Origin: Vanilla planifolia
Taxonomy: Eukaryota; Streptophyta; Magnoliopsida; Asparagales; Orchidaceae
Length of the DNA: 64,000 bases
NCBI GenBank assembly: GCA_023846275.1
Contig: CM043878.1
Location: 10,175,501-10,239,500, forward strand
Reading direction: 5' to 3'
A program made the position numbers and the translations under genes. The notes under the pieces were generated by a model, which had not been told where the DNA came from, searched no databases, and saw only the letters and a list, made by a program, of their open reading frames with translations. Each line of letters opens with the position of its first letter. The stretch's first letter is position 1. This document shows, piece by piece, positions 14,401-24,900 of the stretch.

Positions 14401-17400
14401 TTTCTACACATTGATGTCAATAGAACAGGCTTTTCCACTGGATCTGTTTTGTTATGTCTCTTTGGGTATTTCTGATGCCGAAGTGTTTATCCTATTCTAC
14501 CTTTCTAGGTGGGTATATCATCACTATTGTGCCATGCTGATGGCCCTTGTTAGTCTGACATGGGAGATAAAGGGGCAACCTGATTGTGCGAATAAGCAGG
14601 TACTTACCTGCGTGCATTAAAGTATATTATACATTATAAGACATAACCTGCCAATTTTTCTCCAGAAAGGGGTACAACTTTTTTTGGTTTGGGCAATCAT
14701 GCAAGGTATTGCCATGCTCCTGCAGAATCGATATCAACGGCAACGGCTGTATACACGCATAGCTTTGGGAAAGGTGATATTTCATGAGATCATAGTACAT
14801 TTGACCAGTTATTATTGGTCTAAATCTTGTTTCTTATTCATTGTTGTGTAGTAAGATTAGCAATAACATATGCCTGATGGGAAGGTATATGAGGTATACT
14901 CAACAATATGCATAAAAAATCAAAATTCTTATTTGCAAATAGTACATGGAGTACAGGAACTCATTTTGTGATTTAGTAATTAGGCATGTAAAGCCAGTTC
15001 TGCACATTTTGGATCATACTTCAGACAACCATTAATACATGGAGTACAGGAACTCATTTTGTGATTTAGTAATTAGGCATGTAAAGCCAGTTCTGCACAT
15101 TTTGGATCTGAGGATTTTGGAGGCTTGTACGTTTATAGTTTGATATGGACATTCCTGTAATACCATGTATTCTGCATCCCTGTTCCCTCATGTTCAACCG
15201 AAACACTTCAAACTCTAAAAGCCTTTTCCACTAGGAGCAAAAAGCAATAGGCTCATGTACTTGGATAAGGAAACAAATCTTTACGTAGCTTTCTACATCC
15301 ACTATTGCTTAATTAACTTGTTGTTCTAGGGATCCACAAATGGCAGAAAATGCGAAGAGACCAAAATGAAAATGGAGATGCATTTCTATTTTAACATCCA
15401 ACGTGCATATTCTTGTTGGTGTGGAGTTTCAATTAGTATGGAAATTATTTCTTCTGCTCCATGGTGCTGTTTGCTTGTGGATATTCTGAATGTATTGTTG
15501 CTTGTGTATCATTCAAAACAGTTCAACAATGTTTACTTGGTTTTTTATTTTCAGCATTTTTCTATTATTCCTTGACCATCTATAGATTGATGATGGTTTC
15601 CTTTTGAAGGTGCTGTTTTTAGAACCTCCCACAGCATGGCCAAATGTCTTTACTTCTGACTACTATTAATTCAGAAAAAAGCACTTCAAAAATATTAAAT
15701 TATGAGGTGTAAGCTCATCTAACGTATGTGAGCTCTGTAGCTATTAAAAGTCCTTTGCATCCTTTGTTTTACTGAGTGTTGTATATTTTAATAGATTATC
15801 CCCCCTCTTGTGTTGCATAATTTGTTTCTATAGTATTTTACACTATTCATTGAGCAAAGCTAAATCATCAATAAACCCATGGTTGGCTATATTACTTTAG
15901 TTGAAATTCAGTATCTATTAGAATGGTAAAAATAATATGATGTATTTTGCACATGGTACTATTGTTTGATGTGGCTTATGCTTTACAAAATATATTGTTA
16001 GATTTACATGCACACTATGTCGTCTCAAACTGGAAATATCATAACTTCAAAGACGTTATAACATAGTACAAAATCCAGCATACTTCTTATAATATATATG
16101 TGCAAATAAAACACCAAATAGAGTTTTGCCCATTCCTTTGCCATGTATCTAATACTCTGAATAATGAGATATAGTAAAACATTATAAGAATAGTCATGTC
16201 ACAAAAGAAGGATGAATTGTAGTTTTTAATAAAACTTGTAATTAATATTAGAAATCTTTGCATTGCAATTGCTGTAACAAAAAAAATGCCAAATTTTTTA
16301 GGTGCTTTGTTCCAAACCCAAATCTACGTCCACTCTCAATTCAACGTTTAGGTTTATTCCGCTAACTGCTTTTTGTCGAACAACCAGTAGACGAACACCC
16401 ATACAAGGTGATTCAAAAGGAATAAAAAAGATACCAAAACAAGTCAATAACCATAATGACTGCAATGAGTATAATACAAGAATGACAAAAAATAAATAGA
16501 ATAACTTCACAAAATAAATTTTATGACTTAAAACCTTTACCACAATACAAATGACACACTATGATATAAACAAGATGAAATAATGTTACTAATTAGAAGA
16601 ATCAAATAAAGTAGAAAGATGCACTTGAAATAGTTTTTGAAACGATCTCAATAATTTTCCAATAGTTAATTTTTTATTTTCAAAGTGATTAAATAGTCAT
16701 TGTGTGATTTTGTTTTCATTTTTGTTGTAGATTCGAAGGATTGTACTATACGATTATCTTAAAATGAACTGTTTGCCTAGTATGCATATTGTATAACATT
16801 TCTTAGTTTTTCTTTCTTATAACACTTTTAAGTCCAAATAATGGATCATACTATATATTGAGGTTATATCATAATATACAAAATAATAAAGTTTTACTTC
16901 TTTTTTTGCTTAACATGATACTTGATCATACTTGTACAATAATACATGTCATACTGTACGAAATTGTTTTATTTTTCTTTCACTTAGGTTGTTTAATTCA
17001 CCAATTGATCATACTTGTACAATAAGACATCTTATTGCACAAAATTCTTGGATTTTTCTTTCTAGGTTGCTTATTTCACAAACAAATCATACTTTGTATA
17101 ATACTTGTTTATTGTACTTTACAAAATTTTTTTATTATTCTTTTTCTCAACATGATTTGTCAAAATATGAGTTGTATGATACAATGATAGTTATTGTACT
17201 TTACGAATGAGTTGAGTTACTAATTAGAGCTCTGGTCATGCAATTCGAGCATCTTTATTACGTGTATTATGAATTGGTTCTACTTTATGATTTGTATGAT
17301 ATTACCATTTTTTATTTTCATTAGACTCTTTCTAAATCCTATCTCATTAAGCATTGAGAGATTATGTTTATTAATGCAATGCTAAAAACACATGATTTAT

Positions 17401-18573
17401 AAAAGAAATCAAATGAGAGATGCTCAAGATTGTCACCACACCATCAAGAGTAAGTACTACTCATGTTCTCCAATAAAAAAGTTGCAAACCTTAATTTCTC
17501 TAATATCATCTTGTTTTTGCTAATCTTGATAAAGATACTCTCAAATCAAAGTGTTAGTAAACAAGAAAGTGTTTTTATTATCATCAAATATGATGTTATG
17601 ATGTTAACAGAAACTGCCTTCAATCAAATATGGGATAGGGCCGTTTTCTTTTTTTGAGGCTCCTTGTCGGTCAAGTTGTTTTCTATTTCCCCTCTCATGG
17701 CAAGCCTTTTGATTATAAAGTTTTTGAGGGTAGAACATAAATTGTACTGATTTGATATAGGACCCAATGTAAAGACAATTTTTAAGATTAATTTTTATCA
17801 CCAATCTAATTTAAGGCAAAAAAAAAAAAAAACTAATGCTGCGAAGGATCAAAATTTTGTAAATGCATGATATGAAAGCATTGTTTTCTTTTAATTGAAA
17901 TTTGTGTGACAAAAGGCTAGAATGGTAAGGAGGCAGAATTAGTTTTATTTTTTAGCAGCTTCTTAGATCATACTCTATAAAAACTATTCCTTTATAATTT
18001 TCTGTTAGGGTTTTGAGTGTCATTCAATAACAACTATAATAAAATTTGTACTCTGCTGTGTTCAGGCGAAGAGAATGGATGTAGTGTGGGGAGAAACTGC
18101 TGGTGTAGAGGGTCAATTGTGGCTCTTATGCCCCATACTCTTCATCTTGCAGGTGACAAAACTACCATAGTTCTCATGCATTATATTTCTTTCAGCTATT
18201 AACCTTGTATCAATTATGTATACCTTCACCTAACAAATGGTTGAATCCAACCAAATCTTAAGGGCTTTGAAGCATACGTAGGCTTGCTTCTACTCCGCAC
18301 CGCATTTGTCGGTGTTGTTTCCGAATGGCAGGCAAGAGCTTTCGACTTTTTCTGTCGCAATACCTCCTCTTATGTTTTCACCACAAAAGCCACAGACTTG
18401 AAAGCTAGCCATCTTTGCAGGTTGTGGTTTGTGGGGCATTGCTCGTCTTGATGGCAGTGGGCAATTTTGCAAACACGGTGCAGACTCTCATGGCGAAATC
18501 GCGCTTTAAAGCGATGAAAAGAAGCAAGAGCAAGCATGATTTTGATCAGTTGCCCTCACCAACCAGTTCTTGA
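2475..18573 (+). CDS. TMEM120/TMPIT-like multipass membrane protein, 10 exons, 375 aa
   Basis: Exons: 2475-2735, 2817-2895, 2992-3086, 5201-5305, 5405-5484, 14509-14599, 14666-14773, 18066-18152, 18263-18331, 18421-18573. All junctions keep frame and total 375 codons plus TGA, close to animal TMEM120 (about 340 aa) and, from memory, plant TMPIT-like proteins. Residues 15-110 are polar and heptad-like, a probable coiled coil. Then come FLGPVNLRATRKE (about 118-130), the conserved KEEYNSYRDRTA stretch across exons 3-4, and about six hydrophobic segments. Exon 6 carries the family's WWVYHHY block and exon 7 the QNRYQRQRLYTR block. The tail after residue 345 is basic. Animal homologues lie in the inner nuclear membrane/ER, have an ELOVL-like fold and bind coenzyme A; channel activity is disputed. 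The plant role is unknown to me. The ATG at 2475 is chosen because the frame opens into the coiled coil and the 5' exons are locally CpG-rich. Intron 9 is GC-AG. Family call is strong; the first two exons rest more on frame than on homology. Confidence 0.93.
5620..7535 (-). mobile_element. Miniature LTR-type element (TRIM-like), minus orientation
   Basis: Two diverged direct repeats, about 5620-6215 and 6780-7535, share many blocks in the same order: GATGTGTGGAAGTG, AGAGATCTATAT, GGGAAGATC-CCAACA, and a shared end near CTAAAAGTT-GATAAT. They flank a short middle of about 560 bp. On the minus strand the sequence just inside the 6.78 kb repeat reads TGGTATCAAGGCTAA, close to the initiator-Met tRNA primer-binding site used by many plant LTR elements. 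The right-hand repeat is longer, with extra sequence around 7140-7440. No gag or pol ORF is visible, so a non-autonomous terminal-repeat element is the best reading. Simple duplication is the alternative. Confidence 0.55.
7858..8580. repeat. Three diverged tandem copies of an intronic repeat
   Basis: Three blocks share the order 'AA-ATGG...ACTAAAT-TTT..., TTTTAAACAAG, TTATTTCATTTGG-TTA-CTGAATAAAAGA'. They lie near 7858-8120, 8149-8290 and 8327-8580. The first and third copies also share GGAATTCACTC-like and GGCCCATGG/GGACCATG-like segments; the middle copy is shorter. No coding content is visible. Confidence 0.6.
9800..12120 (-). pseudogene. Degenerate L1-type LINE (endonuclease and reverse transcriptase relics)
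   Basis: Conceptual translation of the minus strand, with many stops and shifts, gives recognisable plant LINE blocks in the correct order. Near 11850-12060 there is endonuclease-like FWNDLEEF and EKGKTILQFALAHDF. Near 10650-10790 there is reverse-transcriptase-like YKNKQDNQNCNNY. Near 10400-10560 there is KKDDPHLILVYLDK and a YVKIIKDMYNGA-like block. Near 9950-10060 there is the C-terminal DVTNKIQ block. In plant LINEs these correspond to the exo-endo-phosphatase domain and the RT fingers/palm. The element is long dead and antisense to the host gene. A 3' poly(A) and target-site duplication could not be defined. Confidence 0.7.
11077..11411. repeat. Tandem duplication of about 167 bp inside the LINE relic
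   Basis: Two adjacent copies, about 11077-11239 and 11240-11411, share ACTAATAATTTTTAATCATT, CATTTTACTTGATCTA-ATATTTA, TTTTTCTTCCTTTG and TATCACTAATTACTTTTTAA. Divergence is modest, so the duplication arose after or late in the decay of the LINE. Confidence 0.8.
12130..14250 (+). mobile_element. 5' fragment of an LTR retrotransposon with PBS-like site
   Basis: The sequence near 13036-13050 reads ATTGGTACTAAAGCC, close to the TGGTATCAGAGCC primer-binding site matching initiator-Met tRNA, and follows an LTR-like stretch. Downstream (13060-14250) base composition changes abruptly to GC-richer and GGT/GAT-rich, as in a decayed gag region, with short open stretches only. No protease or reverse transcriptase follows before exon 6 at 14509, so the element is truncated or its core was deleted. 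The LTR start is not defined. Confidence 0.4.
12807..12904. repeat. 49-bp tandem duplication
   Basis: Two head-to-tail copies, 12807-12855 and 12856-12904, begin TAGGTAGCATTTGTTGAACC and end TGTTCATTCTTTAC, with about two mismatches in the middle. It lies in the LTR-like part of the intron 5 retrotransposon fragment. Confidence 0.85.
14943..15108. repeat. Perfect 73-bp direct repeat with 20-bp spacer
   Basis: The copies at 14943-15015 and 15036-15108 appear identical, from TACATGGAGTACAGG through CACATTTTGGATC. They sit in TMEM120-like intron 7. Perfect identity in fast-drifting intronic DNA indicates a recent duplication, or an assembly artefact. Confidence 0.9.
16740..17160. repeat. Degenerate minisatellite, about five units of about 80 bp
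   Basis: Repeating units carry ATCATACTTGTACAATA-like starts, a TACAAAATT-like centre, a TTTTTCTTTCT-like pyrimidine stretch and a TTAACATGAT/TTTCACAA-like end. Clear unit starts lie at 16842, 16922, 17005 and 17084; an earlier weaker unit starts near 16741. Units 16922 and 17005 are the most alike. Confidence 0.65.
18332..18420 (+). other. Non-canonical GC-AG intron (TMEM120-like intron 9)
   Basis: The reading frame of exon 9 (ending ...VSEWQ) continues in phase 0 at 18421 (VVVCGALL...) only if an 89-nt intron begins with GC. The donor context is CAG|GCAAGA, which matches the strong consensus of plant GC-AG introns. The acceptor is a normal pyrimidine-rich ATCTTTGCAG. No GT donor in the vicinity keeps the frame and the family sequence. 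Confidence 0.8.
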
Positions 18574-18908
18574 TGAGGTATGTTGTCTGAAGGAAAAGGG
18601 TTGTGTTATGTTAAGAAGTTGTGCCTTATTATTCCATAAACTCTCCACTTAGTATTCATTCTTGTAAAGTTTTTGCCTTGTCTTCCTATATAGATGATGT
18701 CTTTTTTGTTCATTTAACATGTCTGGCAAAAACTTTGTTGTTCTTCCTTTTTATTGCTTTGGAAGTTTAAACACCATACTGTTTATGTTGCAAGTGTTGA
18801 AAGATATAAATAAAAGTATCTCTTTTTTGTAAATAATGATCATCAATATACAGTGATCTTGTTCACAAGGGAATGGTTCTAAAGATCCATCCCTGTAACT
18901 TGGACATA
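18574..18908. other. Convergent 3' region between TMEM120-like and cyclotransferase genes
   Basis: Only about 335 bp separate the two stop codons. A plus-strand AATAAA at 18809-18814 could serve the TMEM120-like transcript. A minus-strand AATAAA (TTTATT on plus, 18750-18755) could serve the cyclotransferase transcript. If both are used, the mature 3' ends overlap by tens of bases. The assignments are inferred from position only. Confidence 0.5.
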
Positions 18909-21900
18909 TCATATATTAACCCTAATTGGGCATAGTTCATTAATGTTACCACTCACTGGGGAACTTAATGGCCGAACCTGGATTTCATACAGCTTTGGCC
19001 ACAGCTTCCCTGTCACTAAAAATTCAGACAATTTACATAAAAATCAGCAATAATTCGAATTTTATTTGTGAATAAAATCTTTTAAAACTGGCAAGAGAAG
19101 TAGAAACTAACCAAATAAACGCTTGTTTTGTTCATCCCAAGCAATTCCATTGAGAACATCAATGCCCTGTACAGCAAAGAGACTCAGCATGTGATCCATA
19201 AGCAGAAATAGTTGCTTAATTCACAGTAAATGTTCATGTAATGTGGTTAAAATACCACCTAATAGAATTGCACATTCAAAGGGCTTGCATTTAAATTCTT
19301 TTTTTTCCTTAAATATGTAAACACATTTGAAAAGTAAATAACAAGACAAAAGTGTTTGGCATGAAGATTCATAAAATATATCATTTTTGTCCATGAAAAG
19401 AAAATAACAAGACAAAATATAAAAAAATTATAACGTTAAACATGAGATCTTTAATGTAAATTTAAAAACTTTTCTGATCAATGGCACAACAAATAGGGTT
19501 GTCACATTTGTGTAGTTATTAACCTAGATTGGTACAAAAGTAGTGGAAAAAGGAACAGAGTCAATTGCATATATGAGATCTGAAACTTAAGATTGAAGAA
19601 GCCAAAGATAGCACACACAAATGGAGCCAATTTCTCTGCTCCTTTGAGAACATCATGTGCTGTCTTCTCCCTAAATATAACATGCTTCTTTCATCATATT
19701 GTACAGTTGCTTATCACCAGAAATCCTTCTTTATTAAGTATTTCACTATAGTGAAGTTGATTACAAAGCATACATCATATTGTAGAATTTATCTAGGACC
19801 TAAATCAAATTATCAAATGAAGTAGATGTGACAAAGATAAACAATCATACCTCTATTACACAAGACTCACAAAATATGAGAGCATTTACTTTAACTCACC
19901 TTATGGCCAGAATCTAATAAGTTTTGCCTGCAAATGTGGAGTTAACATTAGTTTACACTACATAGAGTTTGATTAGGGATAGGATGGAAAGGTCGATGCT
20001 TCAATGAGATACCTCAATTGATGGAGAAGAATCCAACCATGCACATTGCCACTGTCATGTGAAATTCTAGCAATGCAATCTGTCTGTACAACAAACAACA
20101 AGTTTTAGAAAATTCAAGAATTGGTGTTCCAATTGCTAAATATTTTTCATTGAACTCTATCATTACCTTAGAACTTGCGTTGAGAGCATGGAAGAAACAG
20201 GGATAATGGATCAAAACATGCGAACAACAATTATAACTGTAGTATGAGCTGGGAGTGAATTCACTTAAAATGAGTGTTTGAGTGGAATTAGTTGATCTAA
20301 ATCAAAAAAATCATAAAGAATCAACATCCTTCAGTTGGTTTGGTTTAGTTTCAGTAGAAATTTTGTTATTCATTGAATTTTGTTTCATTTATCTGTGTGA
20401 CAAACCAAATAAACTAAAAAACACTCTACATTTACAGGTTAGTTAAGGTTTTGGGTTTTGCCTTCATCAACAAAAATCCAGAGCAGCAGTAAAATTTTTG
20501 TCAGGTTGGGGTCTATTCATAGCAATTATCAGCTTTGTAGAGCAGAAAAAAAGCCAATAATTAACAAAGATCCAAACAAGAGGTTTAGTTCAACTGGTCA
20601 ACAAACAAAATTGACTACAAGCACACTTCTAGTTTATTGTACAGGCCAGATGAGAGGAACAAATAGGGTAGAGAGAACTGATTTCCTTTTTTGCCTGAAA
20701 AGGTTGAGAACAATGCTCGGAGCATCACTCTTTTGGAGAACGAATAAGACCAATACCATATGCATTAAAACTCAATGGCAAGTTGATTCCCTTGTTAAAA
20801 GCTTAGAGATCAGAACAAGTAATAAATGCTACATAAAACCTAAATTTTATAAATCTATCAAAGAGCTGTGCAGGTTTAGTACCCTTGCACTATTCCAATA
20901 ACAGCTAGATTAAAGAGTAGCAAACCTGCCAAACATTTGCCCATACTTCACCACTGATATATTCCAATTCATTAAGAAGAGGAATTTCTTGATCTCTGTA
21001 GCTTACAGTCATCTTTTTTATAACTGCATCATTTACAAAGCAATCAGAACCAGTGAACTTGTGAGAAAAGAAAACTGAATTGTTTTAAATTAGATACCTT
21101 TCCAGGTTACTGGGTCAAGCTGATAGAGTTTTGAACTACCATCACTACCAAATATTACATTTCCATCAGTTGCCAGTCCCCAGCCGTCCTTCATTGGATG
21201 AACAAATTTACCCATCTGCAATGAATTTTTTGGATGATAGGAAGTCCACCCTTTATAATGAAATTATATAGAACTATGTGGTAGTACAATTGCATTTATT
21301 AATAGCTGGGCTAACAACAGTCAAAGAATAATTTTAATCGGTAGGAGATAAGAAAGGAGGAGGACAAGAATTGAATTATGATCAAATCTGTTGTTGATTT
21401 TACTACATCTACTGTGTGGAAAACATTAATAAAATTGTATTGAAACTATAAAGTGTGAATACAAAGTATTGCAACAAATCAATCCATCTTTCAATATTGA
21501 GCATAAGGGAATCAAAGAAAAGTAGAAATCTGGAATGCAAACAAATGAGATTATCTATATCGTGTTTCACATTTACAAAAGAAGCCTAAATCTGAATAAA
21601 ATGATGTAAACATAGAGATTCACACATGTGGATACCAAATATATGCTAAGGAGATCTGTCCATGCACAATACCATTATCAAGATCACATCCCCAAAAAAA
21701 TATTCTTCCTTTTTATTAGAAACTATGTAAGAAACATGTAAGCAATGGAAAACCTTGCTTAGATTATGCTGATCATATGTGAATCCGATATTTGTCAACC
21801 AGGTCACTTGGAACAACCTGCACAATAAAAAAACAGTTAGAAGGATGACAAAGAAATAGATTCTAGAAAATAAAACAGAAGTACCAAAGATACTCCTATG

Positions 21901-24900
21901 CATTTATACAAGTTTAAATTATGAATATAAAAAGAATTTTTTTAAATAACAAACTAACTATGGAATTCCAATTCCTCTTTTATCATGGTGGGAAACACCC
22001 TCATTATTTGATAGAAGTTCATTTCAAATAGAAGACCAAAGCTTGGCTATTGAATGACGTCATGACAAATTAAATATATTTCAAGTAAAACAGCCTTTCA
22101 AGCTGGTGAATTTCTGTATATATTTGTTCATGATATTGTATTCATTTGACAACATCCTTAAGCAAAATATAGTTTTATTAAAAAGTTGCATGCGTATGGG
22201 CAATGTCAATGGGAAATGTCAATTAGATTATTTTATTTAAACTATATTCGATACATGTACTTCTAAAGTTCTTATTTCCTTTTTTTAAAAAACAGTTTTT
22301 TAAAAAAAGTTCTGTTTTGTTCTCATAAAATTAATTTTTTAAAAAACAGTTTTTTACAACAATATCTAAAAAGTCCGTGTTAAAATATAAAAGTTGTAGT
22401 CAAACAAACCCTAAGTTTCTTATCAATGATGAGCAGGTAAGTAGTTTACAGAAGAAGCATATACCTGTCACCCAAAAGGGTGAGACCTTCTCCAAACAAA
22501 GACTCATCCATTTTATAAGAAAGTTTTACCTGAAATTAGAAAACAAAAAGGTGTTACTTGTCTCAAAGTAAACAAAAAAAAAAATTAGATTAAACATAAT
22601 TATTAATATAGTTAATTTCATGTGTTTTATGTAGCTAAAAGTAGATTTCAGAGCCTTACGAGGTTTTTTTCTTCTGTGTTAACTTACATAAGGAAATTGA
22701 ATTTAATCGCAAGAGAAACTCATCCTTCTACTGTTTAATAATGTTTTGCCCTTAGCTTAACAAAAGAAATCATGAAAAGGCTCACAAAAAATAAGTTCAT
22801 TATATTTGGAAACCGAAGACAGATTTTTGAGACTTGATAAAAATTTTTTCGATTTGGAGATCAGTCCAGCCAAGAGAAGAGATCCAAATCAAACTCTTGG
22901 ATAGTCAAATTCAGGAAGATATCAAAATTTTAAGACAATGAGTGTATACATGCAAGTCGAACACATATGAAGGTCATGGACAGCAAGTGAGACCCTGCCT
23001 TACTCTATTGATTGAATAAGCCAGACTCAAATCTCTTGTAATTAAGCCAAAATTTCTTATCTTAGTTTAACCTATCAGAAGAATGAAAACCTAGCTAAAC
23101 CAAGAAACCAAGAAACCAAGAAAGTAAATAGGTTTAGACTGACCACTCAGAAAGAGGGTATTGATGCGCTCAAGAAAGCCTCCTCTTTAGCAGGGAGCTG
23201 GTTAACAAGCCTAAGGAGATGCTAGAAGTTCCAACAACTAAATTTCAAATTCTCATGATTATAAGATGGGGCAGCATGCCATGGAAGAGTAAAAATGAAA
23301 ACTTAGTTCACCTACATTCATGAAGAAAACGAAATCAGAGTGTAAAACTCCTTCCACTCCCCTTTATGTGCTTTACTATTGTTTGATTTATATATAACAA
23401 AATGTGAGTTTACTATGTACTACCATTGCCTATCTAACATGTTTAATATAGAAATAAATCTTAGCTACAAATTTATTATCATAAAACACCTCTAACCTGA
23501 AATTGAAAATACTATGGGATTGCAGCTCAATATATGTTTTGTAAAATAGTTGATACTTTTAAAATATATTAATTAATTTTATTGATGAAGCTACAAACAT
23601 TTTTAATCAAACAAAATAGCATGTTATAATTAATTTATCCAAATATATTTAATTAAATATTTATATTTTGAGAGTAGAAAAAAATGACAAAAGGGTTGTA
23701 TCCATATAGTTGTACAAGTAGCATATGTTTCCTAAGACATTCTCTATGAAAAAACCTAGGGGTCATACATGAACAACTTTTACCAAGAATGGTCACAAGT
23801 GGAATAAATAATTTCAATAGTTCCATGCACAAATAAGCTTAAATTGCAATCCATGATTTACTAAGTTTAACTTGAGACACTCCAAGTGAACCAAAAAAAC
23901 TAAATTCAATATCTTTAGTATATTAAAAAATTTTGATGTCACTGAAAGAAACATTAATGCAAGATTTAACCATAGCTACATCACCAAAAGTACCAAGTCT
24001 CATCAGCTCACTTTACCATAATTGATTTTGACAATAAAAAAACAATTCAATATTTATTTTCTTACTTTTACATTTACGTCGCACAAATAGAAGTTTACTC
24101 TCGTAAGCTGGATAAAGGAGGCAAGGCAATATGGCTTGTAGTCATGAAGATTTGTTGATGATTTAGAAGAGAAGTCTTAAAGGCCACAAGACACATTACA
24201 TGGAAGAATGCTTCAAGATATGAAATAAATAGGAGTACTAACATAAAAGATGATTTCATTAAACCCTTGTAGTTATATTGAGTTGTCTATCTTATGCTCA
24301 TGAATACATGCATGCATGAACTTCCATGCATTATCCATTGCAAATCAAATCTAGCGCATAAACATGTATAGTGCCTTGGCTTTTCTTAGACCACTCATAA
24401 TAAATATCTTGTTTGAGGCTAGTTATTTGAATGAAAATATCATAAAGAAAACAATTAAATCAACTAGAACTATGATGAATATCATATCCATGCATGAACT
24501 CGGATAGTTTGATCAAGTATTGAATGAAAAACCCTAACTTGCTTTAGTTATCCACTTCATATATTCAATTCTAAACAAGACTTTTTGATTAGCAAACTAT
24601 TAAGTCAAATGATTTTATTGTGAGCTTTGATGTCCTAAAACTGTATTAAATCATGGACTAATTGGTTTAAATTATAGTTGAATGAACCAAGTGTTTCATC
24701 ATTTGGTTTAAGGACTTCATTATGAAACCATTTATTGCAAATTTCATAGCAAACCTATTTGTAGCATGCTCAGCATGACTGCTACATCATGTGCATGCCA
24801 TGGTCCGAGTTTAACATTATTTGGATGTTGACTAATCATATGGAGCATGCAAGTTCATTTGAACAAATAAGGGCTTTATATATAGAATAACTTTGGTGGT

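Larger units (their letters stand above)
5485..14508 (+). other. TMEM120-like intron 5, about 9 kb, transposon-filled
   Basis: This intron joins TG at the end of exon 5 to G at the start of exon 6, giving a Trp codon. It contains, in order, a miniature LTR-type element (5620-7535), a three-copy diverged repeat (7858-8580), a LINE relic on the minus strand (about 9800-12100), and a 5' LTR-retrotransposon fragment on the plus strand with a primer-binding-site-like sequence (about 12130-14250). About 8600-9780 holds nothing I recognise; the 113-codon ORF at 9338-9679 shows no family features. Confidence 0.8.
14774..18065 (+). other. TMEM120-like intron 7, about 3.3 kb
   Basis: The intron is phase 0 between LGK and AKRMD. 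It contains the perfect 73-bp repeat and the degenerate minisatellite at 16740-17160. The opposing ORFs at 16298-16543 have no recognisable domain. No transposon protein was recognised. Confidence 0.75.

Noticed and set aside
16298..16543. Minus-strand ORF reminiscent of an organelle protein
   Set aside because: I tested it against remembered plastid proteins and found no match. It is intronic and opposed by another chance ORF.
20458..20901. 147-codon plus-strand ORF
   Set aside because: It lies inside cyclotransferase intron 7 on the opposite strand, has no recognisable domain, and its composition is like the surrounding AT-rich intron. Length alone is weak evidence.
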